DNA of 64,000 nucleotides, from positions 62,001 through 126,000 of the forward strand of contig NC_018719.1 of NCBI RefSeq assembly GCF_000303155.1. The letters are read 5' to 3'. Both the position numbers and the translations under genes were made by a program. The notes below the pieces were generated by a model. That model had not been told where the DNA came from, did no database searches, and saw nothing but the letters and a program-made list of their open reading frames with translations. Shown one piece after another: positions 51,915 through 60,423 of the stretch. Position 1 is the stretch's first letter. Each line of letters begins with the position of its first letter. The DNA comes from Candidatus Nitrososphaera gargensis Ga9.2. GTDB taxonomy: Archaea; Thermoproteota; Nitrososphaeria; Nitrososphaerales; Nitrososphaeraceae.

Positions 51915-52952
51915 CTAATGAGTCGGCGTTAGGTATTCCCTGATCCACCTATCAGTGTAGCGCACTTGGTTCTGCAGCACCACTATCCTTGAAATCTCGC
52001 TCTCATCCATCACCTTGAACGAGGGCATCTTTTCGCACAACCTACCTGCAAAGTCCCTCACCTCGTGCATCTCCAGCATGTGATCCTGCTCCAGCCGCTG
52101 GTTTGACATGCCAATGTGCATGTAAGACTTTAGCTCGATAAAGTGTGGGTCGCCCTGAGCCATCATTTCTGCAAACTCACCCACAAAACTGTCGCTGTCG
52201 TTGTATCCTCTTATCAGGGTCATGCGGAGCACCGTCCTCGTGTTGACAGTGGCAAGGAAGCGCAGGCTTTCCCACCACCGCTCCCACGCATCCTTGTGGA
52301 GCGGCCTATTGACTTGGTGGAACATCTTTTTGTTGGACGCATTGGTCGACAGATAGATCTGCGTCGGCAGGGCATCTTCGGCCGCCAGCCTCTTTAGCAT
52401 GTCCGGCTCCTGCCCGTTTGTCACAAGGAATATCGACTTGGTGGCCTTGAGCGACTTCAAGTATTTTATCAGCTGTGGGAGCTTGGGATACATGGTAGGC
52501 TCGCCTGAAAGCGAAATTGCATAATGGGCCGGGAGCAATGACTCGTCGAGCTTTTTCTTGTCGTTCTTGGCGTTGCCGTAGTAGCCGTTTATCAGCTTTT
52601 TCCGCTCGACCATCAGCTGTTGGACTATCACGTCCGGCTCGTCTACTAGCTCTTCGGGCATTTCAAGCGTGTCATAAAATTCTGTCGGGCGCCAGCAGTA
52701 GATGCACCTGTTCTCGCAGTTCATCGCAGTCGGCGTCATCTCCATGCACTGGTGAGTCGAGATGCCGTAGAATTTGTGCTTGTAGCAGGTGCCCTCGTTT
52801 GCAAACGACTTTTTCGTCCAGTGGCACAGCTCCACCGCAGAGTGGTTGTAGACGCCGTATTTTGCCTTCTGCAGTCTAGCCTTGAGTTGGGGGGTTATCT
52901 GGATAAGGTTGTTGTCAGTCGAATGCGAAACGTGCTCGTCGGAGCAGCTCAT
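51915..52952 (-). CDS. taw1: tRNA 4-demethylwyosine synthase (Taw1/TYW1)
   Basis: The 345-residue radical SAM enzyme makes the tricyclic wyosine core at G37 of tRNA-Phe. CENRCIYCWRPTEFYD (about 79-94) holds the CX3CX2C cluster ligands. Three further Cys at about 43, 56 and 69 fit the second 4Fe-4S cluster of archaeal Taw1. LSGEPTMYPKLPQLIKYLKS (about 148-167) carries the GEP SAM motif. FVGEFAEMMAQGDPHFIELK and VRDFAGRLCEKMP are further family segments. It is convergent with HAM1. Confidence 0.94.
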   Translation of the reverse strand: MSCSDEHVSHSTDNNLIQITPQLKARLQKAKYGVYNHSAVELCHWTKKSFANEGTCYKHKFYGISTHQCMEMTPTAMNCENRCIYCWRPTEFYDTLEMPEELVDEPDVIVQQLMVERKKLINGYYGNAKNDKKKLDESLLPAHYAISLSGEPTMYPKLPQLIKYLKSLKATKSIFLVTNGQEPDMLKRLAAEDALPTQIYLSTNASNKKMFHQVNRPLHKDAWERWWESLRFLATVNTRTVLRMTLIRGYNDSDSFVGEFAEMMAQGDPHFIELKSYMHIGMSNQRLEQDHMLEMHEVRDFAGRLCEKMPSFKVMDESEISRIVVLQNQVRYTDRWIREYLTPTH

Positions 52953-53020
52953 CTATCTGTGTCTCTGAGCAAGATGGCGGCGGATCAGATTTAAATTTTG
53001 CACTGTGCAGACTGGTAGCC

Positions 53021-53839
53021 ATGGCCGTCGACACTGAAAAGATAATGCAAGTTGGGCTTGATCTTGCCGGCTGGAAAAAGATGCCGGCGGACAGCGCCGT
53101 GCACGTGAAGGGCAGGAACATCAACAAGGTCCTGATAGCAATCGATGTCGGGGCGGCAGAGCTGATGCTTGCGAGGCAGCTTGGGTGCGACGCTGTCATT
53201 GCTCATCACCCAATAGGGGTAGCCTCTGTCAACTTTTACAAGGTATTTGACAGGCACGTCGACTTTATGATGGAGCACGGCGTTCCCACTAAGACCGCAA
53301 AAGAGGCGGTCGCAAAGCTCAAGGAGCGGGTCGAGACGCGTAACCACGCCGACATTTACAGCGAAGTCGTAGGAGCGGCAAAGGCGCTTGGAATGCCGCT
53401 TGTCAACATTCACCAGCCGTGCGACGAATACATGCGGCAGGTCATACTGAAAGCGATCAAGTCCGGCAGGACAGAATACGTGTCAGATATTGTCCGGTCT
53501 ATAGGCAAGATACCTGAATTCAGCAATGCGGCGACCAAGGTGCAGGTAAGGCTTGGCAGCGAAAAGAACAGGGCCGGCCACTGGGCGCTGGTAGTGGCTG
53601 CAGGCACCAACGGCGGCTACCACATCGCCAAGGCGTACATGCAACACGGCGTTTCTACTGTCATTTACCTGCACGTCGACTATGGCGACCTGATGAAGAT
53701 GAGGGAGGACAAGCTTGACGGCAACCTGGTCGTCATGGGGCACCTTGCGGGCGACTCGATAGGGCTCAACGGCCTTGCAGACCAGCTCGAAGGCTTGGGC
53801 GTCGAAACCGTCCGAGTAGGCATCCTTCCGGGTAGATGA
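53021..53839 (+). CDS. NIF3-family (DUF34) metal-binding protein
   Basis: The 272-residue protein has LIAIDVGAAELMLARQLGCD (about 37-56), VIAHHPIGVASVNFYKV (about 58-74) with the metal-binding HH, and VNIHQPCDEYMRQV (about 128-141). A C-terminal VMGHLAGDSIGLNGLADQLE (about 238-257) supplies more ligands. NIF3/YbgI proteins form metal-containing hexamers or toroids; their reaction is not settled. Start ATG 53021 follows a TATA-like TTTAAATTT about 30 bases upstream. It is divergent from taw1. Confidence 0.9.
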   Translation: MAVDTEKIMQVGLDLAGWKKMPADSAVHVKGRNINKVLIAIDVGAAELMLARQLGCDAVIAHHPIGVASVNFYKVFDRHVDFMMEHGVPTKTAKEAVAKLKERVETRNHADIYSEVVGAAKALGMPLVNIHQPCDEYMRQVILKAIKSGRTEYVSDIVRSIGKIPEFSNAATKVQVRLGSEKNRAGHWALVVAAGTNGGYHIAKAYMQHGVSTVIYLHVDYGDLMKMREDKLDGNLVVMGHLAGDSIGLNGLADQLEGLGVETVRVGILPGR

Positions 53840-53900
53840 TCCGGTTTATCAAATCTTTTATAAGCCCTCGATGAGCAGCTTATAGGGAGAGAAAAGGAGA

Positions 53901-55484
53901 TTGCAGGAGCTGAATAATAATAACAACAGCAGTAGCGCTGACAGGTCTTTGCTTGAGGATTTTGAGCGTGAGATCTGGAGCAAGGTTCCCCATTTGGAGG
54001 ACAAGTCTGGCAAGGTCGTCAATGCAACGCCTTTGAAAGATATTACCGCGGACCTTAAAGAATGTGCAAAAAGCGTCTTTGGCATAGATCTGGCAGACAA
54101 GAACCTGCGAGTCTTTGGCAAGTTTGATTCAAAGCTTCTTGCAGGCTCGATCAAGTCTAGGCCGGCGGTAAACATATTGCGTGACGCTATTGCCACAGGC
54201 AAGATCAAGCGAGGGCAAACGATATTTGAGGCGACTTCGGGCAACTTTGGGATCGCGCTGGGACTGATCGGCAAAAGGATTGGGCTGAACGTTGTTACCC
54301 TTGTGTCTAGAAAGCTTCAGGAAGGGGTATTCGAGGAGTTGAGAAATGAGGATATTCGCATCGTCAACCTTGACATGGATATCTGCCCTGCTCCCGGAAT
54401 GAAGGGGGATGCCAATCTCATGGCTGCAAAAGCAACTGCTTGGAATGTTCGCGCCCAGCTCTCTGAACTGGGGTTCGATCCTGCTATTTTCGACAGGTCA
54501 CGCTCGGAGATAGAAGCAGTTCTGGCAAAGCAGGACATCATAAACCTGGCAAAGCTTTTGGCAAAAGTGTATGACGGCTGCTTTTGCCCAGAGCAATACG
54601 ATAATGAGCTGAACATAGAGGTGCACAGGACAGTTACTGGCCCAGAGATTGAGCAGCAACTACACGAGCAGGGTCATTCGCTAGCAGATTTTAGGATCGT
54701 CTGCACCTTTGGCACCGGCGGCACATCGGGCGGCCTGAGCAGGTACATGATGGAGAAGCACGGCAAGAAGGCGGTGCACGTGATATTCCCGCCAGCCGAT
54801 CAGGATGTCGCAGGGATAAGGACAAAAGCAAAGGCGTCGGGCTTGAAATTCTATGAGCCTGACCAGTACGCCGGGCAGCACGAAGTAGACTTTGGGGGAC
54901 AGGCAAAACGCTTGCTCAAGTTCTTTGTGGACAAGGGGTACGACATGGGTGAAAGCAGCGCCCTTGCGCTCTATGCAGCAATGCAGATGGCGAACTTTGG
55001 CGGCGAAGGCAGGTTTGTCGTGATAATTGCAGACGGAATCCAAAAGTATAGGAAGAACCTTGAAGCCATGCAACAGCAGCAGAAACAAAAGCGCCTAGAG
55101 GTCCCCTTGCAGGAAGCCGTTTCAAACATTGGGAATTACGACAGAGTTGTCTGGATACACACGATGTATACGCCGCGCAAAGAAGGGATAGAGCTGATCG
55201 CAAAGACGCTGGGCATCGACGAAAGCAAGATCTATGTCCCAAAGGCCAGTGAGGTAGAGCAACTCTTGATGACACAACAGATTCCAAAGGAGATGGAGAA
55301 ATCACTGGGAGGCCCAGACTCAAAGCCGTTGCTTGTCTGCATGATGGGAAATACTTCGCTCAGGGTTGCTCAGGTGCTTGGTCAGAAAGGCATTGGTGCT
55401 GAAAGTCTGACTGGGGGCATAAATACACTCTCCCAAGGAAAGGGCAAACACATCTCTGAACTTGTGCGAATGGCTACCGAATAA
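53901..55484 (+). CDS. PLP-dependent cysteine synthase-like enzyme fused to a rhodanese-like domain
   Basis: The 527-residue protein begins with an Asn/Ser-rich leader (MQELNNNNNSSSADRS) and a fold-type II PLP domain of about 45-390. LLAGSIKSRPAV (about 79-90) holds the likely PLP lysine, ATSGNFGIALGLIG (about 110-123) the substrate loop, and FGTGGTSGGLSRYM (about 235-250) the phosphate-binding loop. An insert including CFCPEQYDNELN (about 226-232) is unusual. From about 410 to the end is a rhodanese-like domain with VCMMGNTSLRVAQVL (CxxGxxS loop) and SLTGGINTL. The likely activity is cysteine or related sulfur amino acid synthesis with a tied sulfur-carrier domain. Confidence 0.78.
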   Translation: MQELNNNNNSSSADRSLLEDFEREIWSKVPHLEDKSGKVVNATPLKDITADLKECAKSVFGIDLADKNLRVFGKFDSKLLAGSIKSRPAVNILRDAIATGKIKRGQTIFEATSGNFGIALGLIGKRIGLNVVTLVSRKLQEGVFEELRNEDIRIVNLDMDICPAPGMKGDANLMAAKATAWNVRAQLSELGFDPAIFDRSRSEIEAVLAKQDIINLAKLLAKVYDGCFCPEQYDNELNIEVHRTVTGPEIEQQLHEQGHSLADFRIVCTFGTGGTSGGLSRYMMEKHGKKAVHVIFPPADQDVAGIRTKAKASGLKFYEPDQYAGQHEVDFGGQAKRLLKFFVDKGYDMGESSALALYAAMQMANFGGEGRFVVIIADGIQKYRKNLEAMQQQQKQKRLEVPLQEAVSNIGNYDRVVWIHTMYTPRKEGIELIAKTLGIDESKIYVPKASEVEQLLMTQQIPKEMEKSLGGPDSKPLLVCMMGNTSLRVAQVLGQKGIGAESLTGGINTLSQGKGKHISELVRMATE

Positions 55485-55510
55485 TAACAATAGAGCGCAG
55501 CAATCGAACG

Positions 55511-55520
55511 ATTATATACT
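55511..55520 (+). promoter_or_regulatory. TATA box of the tRNA-His gene
   Basis: ATTATATACT stands about 27 bases before the tRNA 5' end. The distance is the usual archaeal spacing. Confidence 0.5.
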
Positions 55521-55543
55521 GTAGAGTCAGCAAATTTTCTGGC

Positions 55544-55650
55544 GGCCTTCGTAGTATAGCCTGGTCAGTATAGGCGGCTGTGGCCGGTTTCTCAAGAAAC
55601 TTTTCGGCAGAAACCGCTTGAGGAGGGTTCAAATCCCTCCGAAGGCCCCA
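55544..55650 (+). tRNA. tRNA-His (GTG) with intron, encoded G-1 and CCA
   Basis: The acceptor stem is GCCTTCG/CGAAGGC (55545-55551 and 55640-55646), preceded by an encoded G at 55544 and followed by discriminator C (55647) and CCA. That G-1:C73 pair is specific to tRNA-His. The T-arm is GAGGG-TTCAAAT-CCCTC. The anticodon stem GGCGG (55573-55577) is completed only by CCGCT at 55614-55618, so an intron of about 29 bases (about 55584-55612) follows the anticodon GTG (55580-55582). The intron and 3' exon hold CGGTTTCT/AGAAACCG arms, suitable for a splice-site helix. Exact splice sites are inferred. Confidence 0.88.
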
Positions 55651-55656
55651 TTTTTC
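55651..55656 (+). terminator. T-run after the tRNA
   Basis: TTTTT follows the CCA directly, as expected for an archaeal oligo-T terminator. Confidence 0.5.
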
Positions 55657-55732
55657 AATATAATATAATAAAATGATATGCCCGTCGGTAGTAGGTCTTG
55701 GTCAAATAATAAAAAGGAAGAAAAAAGGCTGT

Positions 55733-56560
55733 TTACAGCCTTGGAGCGAAGTTGAACTTGCCGTACCTTGCAGTTGCTACAATGATTCCAACGATTGCTA
55801 CCGCCAGTACAATTGCAGCTATTGCACCAAACTCTGGAACTGCCCATGTGCCTACGATTTCGATTGTTTCAGTGCCGTTTGCAAAGTCGATCGACAGTGT
55901 CCTTCTGTCAACTGTTGCCTCTGTTTGCTCAGGCGTAACATTCTCGTCATCAATGAACACTGCAAAGTCCAAGTCAGATCCTGATCTGCCGTCAGCTCCA
56001 TCCCTGGAGTCAATCACGTTCCTTGGAAGTCTGATCTGCAGGTTTCCGTCGGATGTTGAGCTGATTGTAACTGTCAGTGTCGCAGTTGCTTCGTCTGGTA
56101 CCATGTTCTGAACCGATCCGCCTGTAATTCTGTACTGTACTGGGAATGTCTGGCCGCCAACTCTGATATTGAATGTCCTCCAGGTTTCTTCAGTAGCTTG
56201 GAATTCGAATGTTGTTTCCTGGTTTACAGTGCCTGCATAGGTAGCCTGTACTCTGTAGGTTCCACTCTTTGCCATCAGCGGACCTCCTGACGTAAATGTA
56301 TAGCTGTATGATCCGTCTGCTGCAGCATCGAGTATCTCACTTCTTACAAAGTTACCATCCGGATCGAACACTCGTATCAGGATTGGCTGGTTTATCGTCG
56401 GCGCGGTCAGCTGGCCACTAATCGTGATCTCATCACCAGAGGCGTAGCTGTCCTTGTCTGTCTCTATTGTCAGCGTTTGTGCATACGCGGCACCTACCAC
56501 TCCGACAGATGCAACGGATGCCATTAATATAGCCACTAGTGCATATGCTTTATAGTCCAT
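55733..56560 (-). CDS. Secreted protein with PEFG C-terminal sorting signal
   Basis: The 275-residue protein has an N-terminal signal peptide (DYKAYALVAILMASVASVGV, cleavage near the AYAQ). The first domain (about 30-120) is Ig-like (IETDKDSYASGDEITISGQL). A second beta domain of about 125-235 follows. The C-terminus is VPEFG (about 243-247), one hydrophobic helix, and a short basic tail. That layout is the PEFG-CTERM signal, expected to be processed by an archaeosortase in thaumarchaea. It probably ends up on the cell surface. A TATA-like box on the minus strand lies near 56585-56592. Confidence 0.85.
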   Translation of the reverse strand: MDYKAYALVAILMASVASVGVVGAAYAQTLTIETDKDSYASGDEITISGQLTAPTINQPILIRVFDPDGNFVRSEILDAAADGSYSYTFTSGGPLMAKSGTYRVQATYAGTVNQETTFEFQATEETWRTFNIRVGGQTFPVQYRITGGSVQNMVPDEATATLTVTISSTSDGNLQIRLPRNVIDSRDGADGRSGSDLDFAVFIDDENVTPEQTEATVDRRTLSIDFANGTETIEIVGTWAVPEFGAIAAIVLAVAIVGIIVATARYGKFNFAPRL

Positions 56561-56716
56561 TATCCCTCATGCACACCTAACACGCTATAATTGCATTACT
56601 ATTTATCCTTTTTGTGTATAAACTCTAACGCTTTAGATCATTTTAAGTAACCTCAATAAATACCATGTCTCAATTTTCAAAAGAAATAGCAAATTCCCGG
56701 ACAATAAATTGCGAAT

Positions 56717-56727
56717 ACTTATATATG
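56717..56727 (+). promoter_or_regulatory. TATA box of the rpoH-rpoB-rpoA operon
   Basis: CTTATATATGC lies about 80 bases before the rpoH start. It is the only good TATA sequence in the gap and implies a leader of about 50 bases. Confidence 0.5.
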
Positions 56728-56789
56728 CTCACCCGATATTCATTAAATTTGACTTTGATGTTTTCTCAGCAGAAGCTATTTTCCTGTTT

Positions 56790-56796
56790 GGAGGTG
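56790..56796 (+). promoter_or_regulatory. Ribosome binding site deciding the TTG start of rpoH
   Basis: GGAGGTG lies seven bases before TTG 56804. This supports the unusual start codon. Confidence 0.55.
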
Positions 56797-56803
56797 CACT
56801 CCA

Positions 56804-57052
56804 TTGTCTGAAAAGAAGGTCGTCAAGATAACGAACCACGCTTACCAACCAAAGCATGAAATTCTGCCGAAAAAGGAAGCAGAGGAAATTCTGAAAAAGT
56901 ACAACGCCAAACCAAGCCAGCTGCCGTACATCATGATAAGCGACAAGGCCCTTGAAGATCTTGACGTCCGGCCCGGCGACATTATCAAGATCACGAGAAA
57001 GAGCCCGACTGCGGGTGAAAGTGTATATTACCGATACGTCGTAGAGGGTTGA
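56804..57052 (+). CDS. rpoH: DNA-directed RNA polymerase subunit H (Rpo5)
   Basis: The 82-residue subunit corresponds to the C-terminal domain of eukaryotic Rpb5. NHAYQPKHEILPKKEAEEIL (about 11-30) and SDKALEDLDVRPGDIIKITR (about 46-65) are conserved, with RYVVEG at the end. It starts at TTG 56804, supported by GGAGGTG. It leads the operon with rpoB seven bases downstream, the usual archaeal order. Confidence 0.95.
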   Translation: MSEKKVVKITNHAYQPKHEILPKKEAEEILKKYNAKPSQLPYIMISDKALEDLDVRPGDIIKITRKSPTAGESVYYRYVVEG

Positions 57053-57059
57053 GTACGCC

Positions 57060-60000
57060 ATGATAGAGAATTCTATTGAGATGTGGCCTATTATCAACGA
57101 CATTTTGCGAAGGGAAGGCGTTGCAAGGCAGCACCTGAATTCTTATAACGAATTCATGGAGCGCGGACTCCAGAGCATCATCGACGAAGTTGGCGAGATC
57201 GAAATCGAGACCGCAGAATACCCGTACAAGATCAAGCTGGGCAAGATAAAGCTCCAACAGCCAAGGATCATGGAGCTTGACGGCTCTATCACACATGTTG
57301 CCCCGATGGAGGCACGCCTTCGCAACCTAACCTATGCGTCGCCGGTCATGCTTGAATGCAGCGTGGTCGAGGACGGCAAGATACTGGAATCGCGCTTTAT
57401 CCACATCGGCGACATGCCTGTAATGGTCAAGTCCAACACGTGCATCCTGCACAACCTGCCTGAGAGCAAGCTGATCGAGTTTGGCGAAGACCCACGCGAC
57501 CCCGGCGGATATTTCATTATCAACGGTTCTGAGCGCGTCATCGTAGGCTTGGAAGATCTTTCGTACAACAAGATAATCGTTGACGCCGAAGAGGCAACCG
57601 GCACCCTGCTATACAAGGCCAAGGTGTACTCTTCAATAGTCGGCTACAGGGCGAAACTTGAACTAGTGATGCGCCCAGACGGCTCCATAGTGACCAAGAT
57701 CCCCGGCTCGCCTGTAGACATACCTCTTATCACGCTAATCCGGGCGCTTGGCCTAGAGTCGGACAAGGACATCGCAGACTCGGTCTCGCTAAACGAGACC
57801 ATCCAAGACGAGCTAGAGCCCTCATTTGAAAAGGCCGGCGACGTGAACACGAGCAGGGACGCCATCGTGTATATCAGCAAGAGAATTGCGCCCGGCATGT
57901 TGGAGGAGTTCCAGATAAAGAGGGCCGAAACGCTGCTTGACTGGGGCCTCCTGCCGCACATTGGCAAGAACCCAGACAACAGGCATGAAAAGGCGCTGTT
58001 CTTAGGCGAAGCGGCAAGCAAGCTCATTGAGCTCAAGCTGGGCTGGATAGACGCTGACGATAAGGACCACTATGGCAACAAGGTGATCAAGTTCGCCGGC
58101 CAGATGCTTGCAGACCTGTTCAGGACAGCTTTTCGCAATTTGATACGTGACATGAAGTACCAGCTAGAGCGCTCGGGCCAAAAGCGCGGCATCAACGCAG
58201 TCGCAGCCGCAGTCAGGCCCGGCATCGTCTCTGACAAGCTGAACAACGCCATTGCAACGGGCAACTGGGGCAGGGGCAGGGTCGGAGTCACGCAATTGCT
58301 TGACAGGACCAACTACATGTCCACCATTTCGCACCTGCGCAGGATCCAGTCGCCGCTCAGCAGAAGCCAGCCCAACTTTGAGGCAAGGGATCTGCACGCT
58401 ACACACTTTGGCAGGATCTGCCCCGCAGAGACCCCTGAAGGCTCTAACTGTGGACTCGTCAAGAACCTTGCGCTATCTGCAATAATCTCGGTAAACGTCC
58501 AGAGCGCCGAGGTAACAGAAAAGCTGTACGAGCTTGGCGTCCAGAACGTCGAGGATGCCCGCGAGGACCTGAGGGAGTCAGGCACAAGGGTGTTTGTTGA
58601 CGGCAGGCTGATAGGCTACGTCGAAAAGGGAGAGCACCTCTCTGACACGCTGAGATCGATGAGAAGGTCAGGCAAGATCCACCCGCACGTCGGGATTTAC
58701 CTTTACAGCTCGCAGAACGAGAACGCTACAAAGCGCCTCTACATCAGCTGCAACGCCGGCAGGGTGCTGCGGCCACTCGTTGTGCTCAGGGATGGCAAGC
58801 CTCTTGTAACTAATGAAGTCATTGAAAAAGTGTCGAAAAAGTTCCTTTCATGGAACGACCTGCTCTACATGGGAGTAATCGAGCTGGTAGATGCTAACGA
58901 GGAGGAGAACTGCTATGTAGCCATTGATCCGAAAAAGCTGGAGCCAAAGCATACACACTTGGAGATATTCCCATCTGCGATTCTGGGTGTGGGCGCTTCA
59001 ATAATCCCGTACCCCGAGCACAACCAGTCGCCAAGAAACACCTATGAAAGTGCAATGGCAAAGCAGAGCCTCGGCTTCTCGACTCCGCTCATGAACGCAA
59101 GCACCTATGTCAGGCAGCACTTTATGCTGTACCCGCAGACGCCAGTGGTCAGCACAAAGGCGATAAACCTGCTTGGGCTTGAAGACCGCCCGACGGGCCA
59201 GAACGCGGTCGTTGCGGTGCTCCCATTTGAAGGCTACAACATTGAGGACGCAGTAGTGTTCAATAAGTCGTCAGTCGACAGGGGGCTTGGCAGGACGTTC
59301 TTTTACAGGATCTATGAAGCTGAAGCCAAGCAGTACCCCGGCGGCATGAAGGACAACTTTGAGCTGCCGCAGCCAGATGCCAACATCCGCGGCTACAGGG
59401 GAGAAAAAGCATACCGCCTGCTAGAGCAGGACGGCGCGATAATGCACGAAGCCGTGGTCAACGGAGGCGACATTTTGATCGGCAGGACGTCGCCGCCAAG
59501 GTTCATGGAAGAGTACAAAGAGTTCGAGGTCAAGGGCCCGTACAGGCGCGACACTTCAGTCGGCGTCAGGCCATCAGAAAACGGCGTCGTTGATACGGTG
59601 ATAGTCACGCAGTCGGTCGAAGGCGGCAAGATGTACAAGATCCGCGTCAGGGACATGAGGATCCCGGAGATAGGCGACAAGTTTGCCTCAAGACACGGCC
59701 AGAAAGGCGTTGTCGGCATGCTGGTCAACCAGGAAGACGTGCCGTACACCGAGGATGGCGTAGTGCCTGATATTATGATCAACCCACATGCGTTCCCATC
59801 AAGGATGACCGTCGGCCAGTTCATGGAGTCGCTTGGCGGCAAGGCCGCTTCGCTCCGGGGCAGGATCGTCGACGGCTCGGCGTTCCTTGGGGAAAAGGGC
59901 GACGACATCAAGACCGCCATGGAGCAGTACGGATTCAAGTACACCGGCAAGGAAACGATGTACGACGGCAGGACGGGCAGAAAGTTCCCAGCAGACGTCT

Positions 60001-60410
60001 ACATCGGCGTGGTATACTATCAAAAGCTGCACCACATGGTTGCCGACAAGATCCACAGCCGCGCAAGGGGCCAGGTCCAGATGCTCACAAAGCAGCCCAC
60101 AGAGGGCAGGGCGCGTGGCGGAGGTCTGAGGTTTGGAGAGATGGAGCGCGACTGCCTTATCGCCTACGGCGCATCAATGATGCTAAAGGACAGGCTCTTG
60201 GAGGAGTCCGACAAGGCTGAAGTGAACGTCTGCGAGCGCTGCGGCCTGCTTGCATACTATGACGTCAAGCAGCGCCGTTACATCTGCCGCGTCTGCGGAG
60301 AAAAGGCCAAGATATCGTCAGTTGTGATCGCATACGCGTTCAAGCTCCTGCTGCAGGAGATGATGAGCCTGAACGTCGCTCCGAGGCTCCTTGTGAAGGA
60401 GAAAGTCTAA
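57060..60410 (+). CDS. rpoB: DNA-directed RNA polymerase subunit B (Rpo2), unsplit
   Basis: The 1116-residue second largest subunit is a single chain; in many euryarchaea it is split into B'' and B'. Conserved parts include the ERVIVGLEDLSYNK region (about 158-171), the LARRIQSPLSRSQPNFEARD-like fork region (HLRRIQSPLSRSQPNFEARD), and LVKNLALSA. FEGYNIEDAVVFNKSSVDRG (about 722-741) and GDKFASRHGQKGVVGMLV (about 873-890) hold the hybrid-binding and lysine residues. The C-terminal zinc finger is CERCGLLAYYD with ICRVCGEK. rpoA follows after 13 bases. Confidence 0.97.
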   Translation: MIENSIEMWPIINDILRREGVARQHLNSYNEFMERGLQSIIDEVGEIEIETAEYPYKIKLGKIKLQQPRIMELDGSITHVAPMEARLRNLTYASPVMLECSVVEDGKILESRFIHIGDMPVMVKSNTCILHNLPESKLIEFGEDPRDPGGYFIINGSERVIVGLEDLSYNKIIVDAEEATGTLLYKAKVYSSIVGYRAKLELVMRPDGSIVTKIPGSPVDIPLITLIRALGLESDKDIADSVSLNETIQDELEPSFEKAGDVNTSRDAIVYISKRIAPGMLEEFQIKRAETLLDWGLLPHIGKNPDNRHEKALFLGEAASKLIELKLGWIDADDKDHYGNKVIKFAGQMLADLFRTAFRNLIRDMKYQLERSGQKRGINAVAAAVRPGIVSDKLNNAIATGNWGRGRVGVTQLLDRTNYMSTISHLRRIQSPLSRSQPNFEARDLHATHFGRICPAETPEGSNCGLVKNLALSAIISVNVQSAEVTEKLYELGVQNVEDAREDLRESGTRVFVDGRLIGYVEKGEHLSDTLRSMRRSGKIHPHVGIYLYSSQNENATKRLYISCNAGRVLRPLVVLRDGKPLVTNEVIEKVSKKFLSWNDLLYMGVIELVDANEEENCYVAIDPKKLEPKHTHLEIFPSAILGVGASIIPYPEHNQSPRNTYESAMAKQSLGFSTPLMNASTYVRQHFMLYPQTPVVSTKAINLLGLEDRPTGQNAVVAVLPFEGYNIEDAVVFNKSSVDRGLGRTFFYRIYEAEAKQYPGGMKDNFELPQPDANIRGYRGEKAYRLLEQDGAIMHEAVVNGGDILIGRTSPPRFMEEYKEFEVKGPYRRDTSVGVRPSENGVVDTVIVTQSVEGGKMYKIRVRDMRIPEIGDKFASRHGQKGVVGMLVNQEDVPYTEDGVVPDIMINPHAFPSRMTVGQFMESLGGKAASLRGRIVDGSAFLGEKGDDIKTAMEQYGFKYTGKETMYDGRTGRKFPADVYIGVVYYQKLHHMVADKIHSRARGQVQMLTKQPTEGRARGGGLRFGEMERDCLIAYGASMMLKDRLLEESDKAEVNVCERCGLLAYYDVKQRRYICRVCGEKAKISSVVIAYAFKLLLQEMMSLNVAPRLLVKEKV

Positions 60411-60423
60411 GGGGTAGATTGAG

